Assembly (NCBI GenBank): GCA_017618075.1
Contig: JAFZUY010000023.1
Location: forward strand, 62,001 to 126,000
Reading direction: 5' to 3'
From: Lachnospiraceae bacterium
GTDB lineage: Bacteria; Bacillota; Clostridia; Lachnospirales; Lachnospiraceae
DNA: 64,000 nt
The notes beneath the pieces were generated by a model. It had not been told where the DNA came from and ran no database searches. It saw nothing but the letters and a program-made list of their open reading frames with translations. A program made the position numbers and the translations under genes. Below, piece after piece: positions 1 to 8,302 of this stretch (positions are counted from its first letter, which is position 1; every line of letters starts with the position of its first letter).

Positions 1-410
1 TCGTTTGAAACAAGTATTCCTTCGCCGCCCATATATGAGGCAAGCTGTGTGGATTTACCGCCGGGAGCTGCGCAAAGATCCAAAACCTTTTTGCCCTTTA
101 AATCACATATTCCCGCTATGCTTGCAGCAACGGCCATGGCCGAGGGCTCCTGCATGTAAAATGCGCCTGCATCATGAAGTGCGCTTCGTCCGTATTTTTC
201 GTCAGAGGCCGCTTCAAAGCCTGTGTCGCACCACAAAACCGGCGATAATTCATACGGGAATATTCTTTTAAAATCTTCAACCGGCACCTTTAGGGTGTTT
301 ACCCTGATGCCGGTTTTCTTTTTTTCGTCATATGATGCCCTGAAATCTTCATACTCGTCGCCGAGCATTTCTTTCATTCGGCTTTCAAATTCTTCGGGCA
401 GTTTTATCAT
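1..410 (-). CDS. RsmF/RsmB-like rRNA cytosine-C5 methyltransferase (NOL1/NOP2/Sun family), 3' part beyond the window
   Basis: Reading leftwards from the ATG at 408-410 gives 136 codons open to the window edge, so only the N-terminal part is present. Visible are an N-terminal GIRVNTLKV stretch (residues 34-42), HDAGAFYMQEPSAMA (79-93), which matches the substrate-facing segment of this family, and the SAM-binding motif I LDLCAAPGGKSTQLA (110-124). The family methylates C5 of cytosines in 16S rRNA with S-adenosylmethionine. The catalytic cysteines would lie beyond the edge and cannot be checked. The start is 20 bp downstream of the NlpC/P60 gene, suggesting co-transcription. RsmF versus a related RNA methyltransferase cannot be decided from this part. 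Confidence 0.88.
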   Translation of the reverse strand, partial: MIKLPEEFESRMKEMLGDEYEDFRASYDEKKKTGIRVNTLKVPVEDFKRIFPYELSPVLWCDTGFEAASDEKYGRSALHDAGAFYMQEPSAMAVAASIAGICDLKGKKVLDLCAAPGGKSTQLASYMGGEGILVSN

Positions 411-430
411 TCTTCGTATCCGTTTTCTTA

Positions 431-1525
431 CTAATCGATAATATTCTTAACACCCATAATTGTGTTGTAAGTTGCATTACCGATGTATGTATTCTGTCGG
501 CTGTTTGCGGCATGAACAATCTTTCCGTCGCCGATGTAGATTGCAGCATGTGTACAAACGCCGTTTTTACCGTAAATAATGATATCGCCGGGCTGAGCTT
601 CCGCGTAGGTTACGAGCTTACCGTTGTTGTTGTACTGTCCGGAAGGCGTTCTGTCTATGCCGTATCCGAAGTGTGCGTAGATAAGTTTCGTGAAGCCCGA
701 ACAGTCGGTACCTGTTTCAAGGGAGTTACCGCCCATTACGTACTTAAGTCCTACGAACTGGCAGGCGTAATTAACCAGATCTTTTCTAAGCTGTGTTGTA
801 TCTTCGAGAGAATATGCATTGCCTGCTTCCATTGCAGCCCTTCTTGCAGCTTCCTGCTCTTTGGCGATTCTTTCTCTTTCCTTACGCTCTTCCTCTTCCT
901 TTGCAAGTCTGATTGCTTCCTCTTCTTCGAGAGTAATACCTACGGAATAGCTCTTATCCACGAGGAGTTCTTCTCTGGTGTAAGGCTCATCCATAAGAAT
1001 CTGCTCTGCAAGATGCTCTCCGTAAAGGAAGTACTGGGACATTACATAGCCTTCGGCATTTCCGGATTTGATTCTGAACCAGTCTCCGTCTTTTTCGTTG
1101 ATAAATACTACTGCGCCGTCATATATTTTGGCAGTCGGTTCGGCATTCACATCGGGAGCTGTACGTACATTTACATATGAATCGCAGCACGCGATACCAA
1201 TCTGGCCGCCAAGAGTATTGCTTATATCCATTAAAAGCTGTGCTTCGGGGCTTATTACCTCTTTGTTGCAGCCGTCTTCAAGTTCCATCTGTCTGGAAAC
1301 GCCTGTAATCTGTGCCTCAGCAACCTCATAGGAATCCATACCGATTGAAGCATTGAACACTGCCTGCTGGCGGATTTTGGTATTTTCCCACTGGCCCATT
1401 TCGGTGTCAGTGGCTGCCATACTGCTGTATGAAGATATAAAGATGGCAAAAAAGAGCGCACTTAAAGCCGCCGTCTGAATCGCACTTATTTTGGTTATGC
1501 TGAATACCTTTCCCAATCTTAACAT
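431..1525 (-). CDS. Secreted SH3-domain NlpC/P60 cell-wall endopeptidase
   Basis: 364 aa. A hydrophobic N-terminal segment (about 15-36, ending SSMAA) looks like a signal peptide or anchor. An SH3b-like wall-binding domain spans about 110-170 (VNVRTAPDVNAEP then GYVMSQYFL), followed by a charged Glu/Lys/Arg-rich coiled coil at about 199-235. The C-terminal NlpC/P60 domain is at about 245-360. The putative catalytic triad is Cys275 in TGTDCSGFT, His326 in CTHAAIYIG and His338. Such enzymes cleave gamma-D-Glu-diamino acid bonds in peptidoglycan stem peptides during growth or separation. The ATG at 1525 has a good AAGGAG site 8 nt upstream. Confidence 0.93.
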   Translation of the reverse strand: MLRLGKVFSITKISAIQTAALSALFFAIFISSYSSMAATDTEMGQWENTKIRQQAVFNASIGMDSYEVAEAQITGVSRQMELEDGCNKEVISPEAQLLMDISNTLGGQIGIACCDSYVNVRTAPDVNAEPTAKIYDGAVVFINEKDGDWFRIKSGNAEGYVMSQYFLYGEHLAEQILMDEPYTREELLVDKSYSVGITLEEEEAIRLAKEEEERKERERIAKEQEAARRAAMEAGNAYSLEDTTQLRKDLVNYACQFVGLKYVMGGNSLETGTDCSGFTKLIYAHFGYGIDRTPSGQYNNNGKLVTYAEAQPGDIIIYGKNGVCTHAAIYIGDGKIVHAANSRQNTYIGNATYNTIMGVKNIID

Positions 1526-1567
1526 GTTCCGTCTCCTTAAAGTTAACGCCTGTGGATTGTTCTTTGT

Positions 1568-1963
1568 TTACTTGCGGGTATTGTAGCCCGTGGTTAAAAC
1601 CGTTGCCAAAAGGTTTCCGTTCTCGTCTGTCAAAGACATTTCGTAAACGCAGGTTGTCCTGCCCCACTTAATCTGCTTTGCTTCACAAATAATCTTTTCG
1701 CCCTTGGCAATTGTATTAAAAGTAATGGTTGAGCTTAAAGACACGATGCCTGGTTCGTCATGGTTGGTTGCTACCGCGAAGGTAAAATCCGCGAGCGTAA
1801 AATACACGCCGCCCATTACGTTTCCGACCGCATTCATATGTCTTTTATCAATTTTAAGACTGCATATAGCCGTCCTATCTCCCACCGAATCGATTACCAT
1901 TCCGTTTTCGGTGGCATATCTGTCATTTTCAAAGAACTGTCTGATTTCGTTAATGTCTGTCAT
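1568..1963 (-). CDS. PaaI-type hotdog-fold acyl-CoA thioesterase
   Basis: 131 aa, the usual length of a single hotdog domain. The segment NVMGGVYFTLADFTFAVA (about 48-65) is the typical PaaI/YbdB helix, with an Asp in the catalytic region. ISLSSTITFN-type beta strands follow. The family hydrolyses acyl- or aryl-CoA thioesters, and the natural substrate cannot be inferred. The gene lies between the wall hydrolase (42 bp downstream) and an FAD oxidoreductase (62 bp upstream), all leftward. The ribosome site is weak (GAGAAATG). A TCATAAAAGA element sits in the spacer just upstream. Confidence 0.88.
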   Translation of the reverse strand: MTDINEIRQFFENDRYATENGMVIDSVGDRTAICSLKIDKRHMNAVGNVMGGVYFTLADFTFAVATNHDEPGIVSLSSTITFNTIAKGEKIICEAKQIKWGRTTCVYEMSLTDENGNLLATVLTTGYNTRK

Positions 1964-2025
1964 TTATTCATTTCTCATTTTCATTTATTTTAGGAGCCCT
2001 TCTCATAAAAGATACGGCTTAAATT

Positions 2026-3399
2026 TTATTTCATCGACTCTGCGATATATCTTGCCACATACACACCGCTGGCGGATGCATGTGAAAGAGAATGAGTCAC
2101 GCCTGAACCGTCGCCGATTACGAAGAGGCCTTTGTTGCGTGTCTCAAGATTGTTGTCGATTTCAACTTCCATGTTGTAGAATTTTACTTCCACGCCGTAA
2201 AGAAGTGTGTCGTCGTTTGCCGTGCCGGGACAGATTTTATCGAGCGCATAAATCATCTCGATGATTCCGTCAAGGATTCTTTTAGGAATAACAAGACTTA
2301 AATCTCCTGGTGTTGCAGCAAGTGTGGGTGTTACGTATCCTTCGCTGATTCTCTCGGCATTGCTTCGTCTTCCTCTGGTAAGATCGCCAAAACGCTGTAC
2401 GATTACACCGCCGCCAAGCATATTCGAAAGTCTTGCGATACTTTCGCCGTATCCGTTGCTGTCTTTGAACGGCTCGGAAAAATGCTTTGACACGAGGAGT
2501 GCGAAGTTCGTGTTCTCCGTATGCTTCTCGGGATCTTCGTAGCTGTGTCCGTTAACGGTGATGATACCGTTTGTATTTTCATTTACGACAGCGCCGTGAG
2601 GATTCATACAGAAGGTTCTGACAAGGTCCTCAAATTTTGCTGTTCTGTAAACGATTTTGCTCTCGTAGAGTTCATCCGTAAGAGACGAGAAAATCTCTGC
2701 GGGAAGCTCCACTCTGACACCGATATCAACACGGTTTGACTTGGTAGGAATATTTAAGTCGTTGCAGACTGTCTCCATCCATTTACTGCCGGATCTTCCT
2801 ACGGAAATGATGCATTTGTCACAGTCATAACTTCCGTCAGCGGTAATAATGGTATATCCGCCGTCATTCTTTTCAACCTTTTCAACGGGTGTGCGGAAGA
2901 AAAACTCCACCTTGTCTTTTAAGTGGTTGTAAAGATTCTCAAGCACGATGTAATTGATATCCGTGCCCAGATGGCGAACCTGCGCATCGAGTAAGTGAAG
3001 GCCGTTTTCAAGGCACATCTTCTTAATCTTGGTATCTGCGGTTGAATAAAGCTTCGTGCCTTCGCCGCCGTATTTTAGGTTAATCTCATCGACATACTTC
3101 ATCAGATCGATGGCTTCGTTTTTGCCGATATACTCGTAGAGCGAACCGCCGAACTGATTGGTTATATTATATTTTCCGTCCGAAAAAGCACCTGCGCCGC
3201 CAAAGCCGTTCATTATGGCACATGTCGGGCACTTGATGCAGTTTTTGACCTTAACTCCGTCAATCGGACATTTTCTCTTTTCAAGCGGATTGCCCGCCTC
3301 AAAAATCGCTATTTTAAGATTGCTGTTTAACTTTGTCAGTTCGAACGCCGAGAAGATTCCTCCGGGGCCCGCGCCGACGATAATAATGTCATATTTCAT
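2026..3399 (-). CDS. NAD(P)/FAD-dependent dehydrogenase (COG2509-like)
   Basis: 457 aa from the ATG at 3399, chosen because GGGGGAT lies just upstream and the protein then begins directly with the Rossmann motif MKYDIIIVGAGPGGI. An in-frame start further upstream would add ten non-conserved residues. A cysteine-rich stretch (KCPIDG then CIKCPTCAIMNG) precedes GFGGAGAFSDGKYN, the hallmark of the uncharacterised COG2509 flavoproteins. A C-terminal GLFVIGDGSGVT motif is the second FAD contact. It probably catalyses a redox reaction with bound FAD; the substrate is unknown. The four closely spaced cysteines may bind a metal or an Fe-S cluster, which is inference. Confidence 0.85.
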   Translation of the reverse strand: MKYDIIIVGAGPGGIFSAFELTKLNSNLKIAIFEAGNPLEKRKCPIDGVKVKNCIKCPTCAIMNGFGGAGAFSDGKYNITNQFGGSLYEYIGKNEAIDLMKYVDEINLKYGGEGTKLYSTADTKIKKMCLENGLHLLDAQVRHLGTDINYIVLENLYNHLKDKVEFFFRTPVEKVEKNDGGYTIITADGSYDCDKCIISVGRSGSKWMETVCNDLNIPTKSNRVDIGVRVELPAEIFSSLTDELYESKIVYRTAKFEDLVRTFCMNPHGAVVNENTNGIITVNGHSYEDPEKHTENTNFALLVSKHFSEPFKDSNGYGESIARLSNMLGGGVIVQRFGDLTRGRRSNAERISEGYVTPTLAATPGDLSLVIPKRILDGIIEMIYALDKICPGTANDDTLLYGVEVKFYNMEVEIDNNLETRNKGLFVIGDGSGVTHSLSHASASGVYVARYIAESMK

Positions 3400-3483
3400 G
3401 CTAATCCCCCATTCTTGCCCATTATCCATTAAATTATAACACTAAAATCAAATATATGCCATATTTTATGTAAACTTTTATAA

Positions 3484-3509
3484 ATAAAAAGGAGCGGTCT
3501 TCCCGCTCC
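3484..3509 (-). terminator. Rho-independent terminator after yvcK
   Basis: On the - strand, GGAGCGG and CCGCTCC form a 7-bp stem with a short loop, followed by TTTTTATTTA. It lies 28 bp downstream of the yvcK stop codon. Confidence 0.8.
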
Positions 3510-3537
3510 AAATATAGTTTATTGATTTCTAGCTGCA

Positions 3538-4473
3538 TCAGCCGTTATTCATCATATATGAGAATACGAGATACGCTGTTTTTAACGCATCGTGACGTAT
3601 CCTGTCGTCCTCGATTGAGAAAATGTTGTCCGCGATTACCTTTGTATCGCTAACACCTTCCAGTTTGACTACTGTCTTGCCTTCGGTATCTAAGTATCTC
3701 TGTCTTATGTGCTCATCAACAATACCGTTGTTGGCGATGACGATGTCTATTTTACGATCCTTAAGATAGTGGTTAAGAACGTCGACATGGTCTCCGACAT
3801 TATAGCCGTCGGTCTCACCCGGCTGTGTTACAAGGTTTGAAATGTACATAAGAGGTGCCTTTGCAACTTTGAGCGTCTCTACCACTTCTTTTGAAAGAAG
3901 GTGGGGAAGAATACTCGTGTAAAGACTGCCGGGGCTAAAGATTATAAGATCTGCCTCAAGAATTTTGTCTTTTACTTCCTCGCAGATACGAACGTCATGG
4001 TCGTAGTAGAGTCTTTTTATGTCTTTTATGTGCTCGCTGACACATTCCTCGCCGATAAAACTGCCGTTATCGCCTTCGCCGACCAAATCGACTTTCTCTT
4101 CGGTTAAAGGAAGCACGGTACCTTTGACCTGTAAAAGCTTTGCCATGTATTTGGTTGCTTCCGCGAGGCTTCCTTTTGTGTCGATTAAAGCCGCAAGCAT
4201 AATGTTTCTGACAGGATGGTTGTGAAGGGAGCCTTCTTTGGAAAATCTGTAGCCCATGAGGTTCACAAAATCCGCGTCAACGTTTGCCATGGAAAGAAGT
4301 ACTTTGCCGATATCGCCGACTGCGGGAATATTTAATTCTTCTTTGAGTACACCTGTACTTGAACCGTTATCGCTGACTGCAATTACGGTTGTAACGTCCA
4401 AAGGAAACAATTTTAATCCGGAAAGCACGCAGGAGAGTCCTGTGCCGCCACCGAAAACTACTATTTTTTTCAC
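3538..4473 (-). CDS. yvcK: Gluconeogenesis factor YvcK (CofD-like fold)
   Basis: 311 aa from the GTG at 4473, chosen because GAGGAT lies 7 nt upstream and MKKIVVFGGGTGLS then opens the protein. An upstream GTG (4497) is in frame but lacks such a site. GGGTGLSCVL, AVSDNGSSTG (about 35-44) and IIFSPGSLYTSILPHLL are family signatures. In Bacillus and mycobacteria this UDP-sugar-binding protein is needed for growth on gluconeogenic carbon sources and for cell shape and wall synthesis. The usual partners rapZ and whiA are not adjacent here. Instead it follows the cps regulatory operon and is separated from it by a terminator. Confidence 0.92.
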   Translation of the reverse strand: MKKIVVFGGGTGLSCVLSGLKLFPLDVTTVIAVSDNGSSTGVLKEELNIPAVGDIGKVLLSMANVDADFVNLMGYRFSKEGSLHNHPVRNIMLAALIDTKGSLAEATKYMAKLLQVKGTVLPLTEEKVDLVGEGDNGSFIGEECVSEHIKDIKRLYYDHDVRICEEVKDKILEADLIIFSPGSLYTSILPHLLSKEVVETLKVAKAPLMYISNLVTQPGETDGYNVGDHVDVLNHYLKDRKIDIVIANNGIVDEHIRQRYLDTEGKTVVKLEGVSDTKVIADNIFSIEDDRIRHDALKTAYLVFSYMMNNG

Positions 4474-4540
4474 TTTTTTATCCTCGCTAAAATACACCGT
4501 TTACAAGTGTCAAAAATCTTCCCTGTAATAAAAATTTTAT

Positions 4541-4567
4541 CAAAAAAGGGGTTTCTTAGAAACCCCT
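4541..4567 (-). terminator. Terminator after cpsD
   Basis: AGGGGTTTC and GAAACCCCT form a perfect 9-bp stem with a 3-nt loop. On the - strand it is followed by TTTTTTG. It closes the cps regulatory operon. Confidence 0.85.
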
Positions 4568-4586
4568 AATTTTTTACATTGCTTAA

Positions 4587-5330
4587 TTATTCCTCTTCTT
4601 CGTTATTACCGTAATTGCCGTAACCGCCGTAATAACTGCCGTAATATCTTCCGTAATACTTACCGTAGTATCTGCCGTAATATTTTCCGTAATATCCCTT
4701 GCTGTTAAGGGCTACTTCGTTAAGTACACATCCTAAAATCTTACAGTCGGCAACTTCGAGCTGCTCCAAGCTCTTTCTGGCAAATCTGTAACTGATATTA
4801 CCTGATTTGACTACCAGTATTCCGCCGTCACACTGCTTTGATACAATTGCCGCATCGATAACGGAACCTACAGGGGGTGTATCTACAATGATGATATCAT
4901 ACAGTTCTTTTGCCTGATCCATAAAGCGAACAAATCTGTCGCTGCCCAAAAGTTCACTCGGGTTGGGTGGTACGGGTCCTGCAAATACCAGATGGAAATT
5001 AGGTACGTCAGTTGAGCACACTACATCCTCAAACTGAACTCTGCCGATAAGGAAATGGGAAAGTCCGAACTGAACCCTGCCCTTTTTATAACGGCTCTTC
5101 ATAACGGATTTACGAAGATCGGCATCAACAAGCAGCGTTTTCTTTCCTGCCTGTGCAAAGCTTACTGCAAGTTCAAAAGAAACCGTACTCTTTCCTTCGT
5201 CGGGTGTTGTGCTCGTAAAAAATACGGTCTTAACATCCGAACCCGAAAACTCTATATTTGTACGAAGCGTCTTAAATGCTTCCTGTGTTCTGAAATCAAG
5301 TTTTTTCTGTTTAAGAGATAATTCCTGCAT
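4587..5330 (-). CDS. cpsD: CpsD/CapB-type bacterial tyrosine autokinase
   Basis: 247 aa. Walker A is PDEGKSTV (about 43-50), Walker A' LLVDADLRKS and Walker B IIIVDTPPVG, the arrangement of BY-kinases. These kinases autophosphorylate a C-terminal tyrosine cluster and control capsule or exopolysaccharide polymer length together with a transmembrane activator. The tail is exceptional: from about residue 212 it is a string of YYG(K/R/S) units carrying 14 tyrosines and ending in acidic residues. The codons form a visible 12-bp tandem repeat at about 4610-4700. The gene starts 2 bp after the CpsC stop with a GGAGG site. No glycosyltransferase operon follows. Confidence 0.93.
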   Translation of the reverse strand: MQELSLKQKKLDFRTQEAFKTLRTNIEFSGSDVKTVFFTSTTPDEGKSTVSFELAVSFAQAGKKTLLVDADLRKSVMKSRYKKGRVQFGLSHFLIGRVQFEDVVCSTDVPNFHLVFAGPVPPNPSELLGSDRFVRFMDQAKELYDIIIVDTPPVGSVIDAAIVSKQCDGGILVVKSGNISYRFARKSLEQLEVADCKILGCVLNEVALNSKGYYGKYYGRYYGKYYGRYYGSYYGGYGNYGNNEEEE

Positions 5331-5332
5331 TT

Positions 5333-6079
5333 CTATTTCCTCCTTGCTTTCTTGCTCTTTTTGGATGTATCTTCGTCATCCTGCATCAGAGGAATCATGG
5401 CGAGCGTGGTCATACCGAGATATTTCTCTACATCCTCACTCGTTTTGATTGAATCGTCAAAATAAAATCTTAATGTAAGAATACCTGCCATAAGTACAAC
5501 ACCGATTGCAAAACCGATAAGTGTGAATTTTTTCTTGGAAGGCTTTGAAGGCGTGGTCGGAAGATTTGCAACATCAACTACATTTACGGCTTCTATATCC
5601 ATTACCGACTGTATCTGGATAGCAGCCACATCACGAATTGCATCTGCAATAATACGTGCTCTCTCGGGATTTGCATCTTCCACGCTGATACTGATGATAC
5701 GTGTTTCTTTGGTATTGCTTACCGAAACCTTTCCGACTAACTGATTGTAGTTTTCCGGAAGCTGAAGGTCGCTAATAACCGTTTCAAGAACGTAGCGGCT
5801 GGTAATAAGCGCTTCGAAGTCCTTTGTAAGTAATGTTGAAAGCTGAGTATCGGAATATGTCAGCGTATCGTTTGAACTGTTTTTGCTTAAAATATAAATC
5901 TTTGTTGAAGATTTGTACTGAGGCGTAATAATAAATGCACTTATCGAAAAACCGATAGCCGCCGTGATTATGCCTGCAATAGCGATAAGCCAGAGCCAGT
6001 GCAAAAGATACATGAGTATTTCCGCTACGTCAATTTCCTGCTCGTCGTCTTTTTCGTTTTGATAAATAATTTTATCCAT
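5333..6079 (-). CDS. cpsC: CpsC/Wzz-type chain-length determinant, membrane activator of the tyrosine kinase
   Basis: 248 aa. It has an N-terminal Wzz domain with a transmembrane segment at about 28-50 (LLHWLWLIAIAGI), an external region, and a second transmembrane segment at about 188-208 (FTLIGFAIGVVLMAGIL) preceded by the proline-rich PTTPSKPSKKK. In Gram-positives this protein and CpsD together correspond to one Gram-negative Wzc chain, and the cytoplasmic tail recruits and activates the kinase. It is placed between cpsB and cpsD, the classical order. The tail is unusually basic (KKSKKARRK). Confidence 0.92.
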   Translation of the reverse strand: MDKIIYQNEKDDEQEIDVAEILMYLLHWLWLIAIAGIITAAIGFSISAFIITPQYKSSTKIYILSKNSSNDTLTYSDTQLSTLLTKDFEALITSRYVLETVISDLQLPENYNQLVGKVSVSNTKETRIISISVEDANPERARIIADAIRDVAAIQIQSVMDIEAVNVVDVANLPTTPSKPSKKKFTLIGFAIGVVLMAGILTLRFYFDDSIKTSEDVEKYLGMTTLAMIPLMQDDEDTSKKSKKARRK

Positions 6080-6120
6080 TCTTTTTTCCCTGTTTCCGTA
6101 ATTTCTTTTGTACCAAATAT

Positions 6121-6858
6121 TTAATCAAGCTCGAACAATTCAATCGCGTTTTTAAAAAGAATCGCATCCACGTATGCCTCATCATATCTTGAATAAAGAT
6201 ACTCGGCACATTTTTTCATTCGCGGTGCTCTGTTTGAATTGTCGTGTGCATCCGTTCCGATCATGCCTACGAGTTTTCTTCGAAGCAAACCTTTTACAAA
6301 CTGCTTTGTAAGAAATCCCGCATCACCTGTAACACTGGATGCATTTACAGTTATCACGGCGCCGACTGCTTTTAAATGTTCAATCTTTGAAATATCTTTT
6401 CTTAATTCAAGATATCTTTCAACATGCGCCAGAATCGGAGTAAATCCCATGCTCTGTACCGTTTCGATGCCTCTTCGAATTCTCGAATATTCATCGTCCG
6501 GGTAAAACTCTATCAGCAGATTATCCGTACCGTTAATGCGGCTTATCTTTCCCTCGTCAAATACCTCTTCCACGTCGCTGAAATACATTACTTCGTTTCC
6601 GAGATAAAATTTCAGGGTTAAGCCTTCTTTTTCGGCTTTTGCTTTTATTTCTTCCAGTAATTTGTCGGCTTCTTCAGGCAAAACATTATGATGCCCCTTC
6701 TTAAAATGCGGGGTTGCAATCATCCTTGTGATGCCCTCATCCTGAGCGGTTTTAAGCATTTTCATCGTGCTTTCAAAACCGTCGGAGCCGTCATCAACTC
6801 CCGGAATAATATGACAGTGGATATCCACCAGTTCTTTGGCGGGATAATTATCCGTCAT
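6121..6858 (-). CDS. cpsB: CpsB/YwqE-type PHP-family tyrosine-protein phosphatase
   Basis: 245 aa. The PHP-domain metal ligands are visible in DIHCHIIPGVDDGS (about 12-25), ATPHFKKGHH (about 49-58), an internal NEVMY stretch, ILAHVERY and the C-terminal GTDAHD. The enzyme is a Mn-dependent phosphatase that dephosphorylates the CpsD tyrosine tail. Its ATG overlaps the stop codon of the preceding surface-protein gene (TAATG), implying translational coupling. Confidence 0.92.
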   Translation of the reverse strand: MTDNYPAKELVDIHCHIIPGVDDGSDGFESTMKMLKTAQDEGITRMIATPHFKKGHHNVLPEEADKLLEEIKAKAEKEGLTLKFYLGNEVMYFSDVEEVFDEGKISRINGTDNLLIEFYPDDEYSRIRRGIETVQSMGFTPILAHVERYLELRKDISKIEHLKAVGAVITVNASSVTGDAGFLTKQFVKGLLRRKLVGMIGTDAHDNSNRAPRMKKCAEYLYSRYDEAYVDAILFKNAIELFELD

Positions 6859-8078
6859 TAATTCATTTCCTCATCTACTCCGGACAAATCTACCATTTCG
6901 ATTTCTTCGTCCGATATTTCCGTTTCCTCAAGCTGGCTTAAATTAAATCCGTCGTCTGCAGTCTGCACCGGCTGATAAGTATTTTTTGCCACCTTTTTAC
7001 GAATTATTTTAAATCCCCTCTGAATGCCTCTTCCGGCTATTCCGGCTCTGTCCCAGATAAGTTTTAAAAGAAGTATTACCAGTATCGCTACGGCAAACAA
7101 ACCAAGAACGATAAAAGAATTTGTATTTTCATTCTTAGGTATCTTTCCTTTTGAAACAGCATTTACATTATTTGTATTAACATTACCGGGATTAGTTTCC
7201 GCATTTTCTTCGGTCAAGACGGTTTCTTCGTTTGCCGTTTCCTCTGCGGGCTCGGAATCGGTATTTTCAGATACTTCTTTCGTTTTCTCTGCGTCTTCGG
7301 CAGCGTTTTCCTGTGTTTCAGGCTCCTCTTCTTTAAGAGTTTCCATATTAACGGTTATTTTGTATTCAAGAGGTGTGCGGTTGTCCTGTGTAACATTAAG
7401 GACAATCTCGTTTTCGCCGGCTTCAAGGCCTTCGGTCTCTGATATTATTTTATAACCGTCGGGAACACTGAATTCGAAGTTTTCAGTATAAGCAATGTCT
7501 AACGTATATTCCTGAACTTCTTCGGAATAATCGGGAAGTATTTCTCCGTTAAACATAATATACTCGGGAGCGTCGGCAACGGGTGCCTGGATATGAACAG
7601 GTACTTCGGGAAATTCGGTAATCTCAAGTGCTCCACCGTCATTGTCTGTAAGGGTTGCACTTTCCACTTTTACGGAAGTATCTCCGCCTATTACAGCATG
7701 GAAAGTAATCATGACTCTGACTCTTCCGCCGTCAGCAGAGGTACCGCTTACGTTTATCTTACCGTTTCCGCCCTCATTGCCGCCGCCGACATATGTCAGA
7801 TAATTTTCATCATATACGATTACAGCCTCGTAATTTCCGGTTTTTTCTCCGTTATCTCCACCGAAATAAACACCTACATTAAAGTCCTGTCCTGATGTGG
7901 CATTATATTCTGCAGAACCCGTATATACGATTCCTTTTGCTTCAGAAGAAAAATCATAAGCAAAAAAAACGGCAACCGCAGTTATTAAGCCCGCTACGAT
8001 TGTAGTCATTTTTGCTCGTGAAATACGACTTCTTTTATTTCTTTCTTCCCTTTTTACATCAAACGAAAGACTTATCAA
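6858..8078 (-). CDS. Membrane-anchored surface protein with cohesin-like and cadherin-like beta-sandwich domains
   Basis: 406 aa. A basic N-terminus is followed by a transmembrane segment (about 25-45). A cohesin-like region lies at about 50-160 (YEAVIVYDENYLTYVGG and GRVRVMITFHA). A short cadherin-like beta sandwich spans about 180-245 (SEEVQEYTLDIAYTENFEF then LEYKITVNM). A Glu/Thr-rich spacer and a second membrane segment at about 320-342 (VLGLFAVAILVILLLKLIW) precede an acidic cytoplasmic tail. Coupling to cpsB suggests that it works with, or is regulated by, the tyrosine-phosphorylation module. It is probably an extracellular sensor or anchor, but its function is not known. Confidence 0.75.
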   Translation of the reverse strand: MISLSFDVKREERNKRSRISRAKMTTIVAGLITAVAVFFAYDFSSEAKGIVYTGSAEYNATSGQDFNVGVYFGGDNGEKTGNYEAVIVYDENYLTYVGGGNEGGNGKINVSGTSADGGRVRVMITFHAVIGGDTSVKVESATLTDNDGGALEITEFPEVPVHIQAPVADAPEYIMFNGEILPDYSEEVQEYTLDIAYTENFEFSVPDGYKIISETEGLEAGENEIVLNVTQDNRTPLEYKITVNMETLKEEEPETQENAAEDAEKTKEVSENTDSEPAEETANEETVLTEENAETNPGNVNTNNVNAVSKGKIPKNENTNSFIVLGLFAVAILVILLLKLIWDRAGIAGRGIQRGFKIIRKKVAKNTYQPVQTADDGFNLSQLEETEISDEEIEMVDLSGVDEEMN

Positions 8079-8196
8079 ACCTTCGTCCTCTTATTTCTAA
8101 ATTATGTCTGCTTCTTTAGCGTATATTTTAATATATGAAAAACATCCATACATTAAAAAACATTATGCGAATATGAAGTCTTATGTGAATCTTCCG

Positions 8197-8232
8197 AAAA
8201 AACGAGCCTGCCCCGCCGAAACGAGGCAGGCT
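8197..8232 (-). terminator. Terminator after the APKTG surface protein gene
   Basis: AGCCTGCC with GGCAGGCT, extended by CG/CG, forms a long stem. On the - strand it is followed by CGTTTTTT. It lies 70 bp downstream of the stop codon at 8303. Confidence 0.85.
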
Positions 8233-8302
8233 GCCACACTTTTAAAACATCATGCATAATGATTTAAGGCAAAGAAAAAATCTATGCCAAAAGGTTTAAA
8301 AC

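Noticed and set aside
512-1180. 222-aa + strand ORF opposite the NlpC/P60 gene
   Set aside because: It lies in the complementary strand of a gene with clear domains, has no ribosome site and contains no recognisable motif; it is a shadow frame.
1704-2264. 186-aa + strand ORF spanning the thioesterase and FAD-gene ends
   Set aside because: Overlaps two supported - strand genes and reads out of phase with them; no start site evidence.
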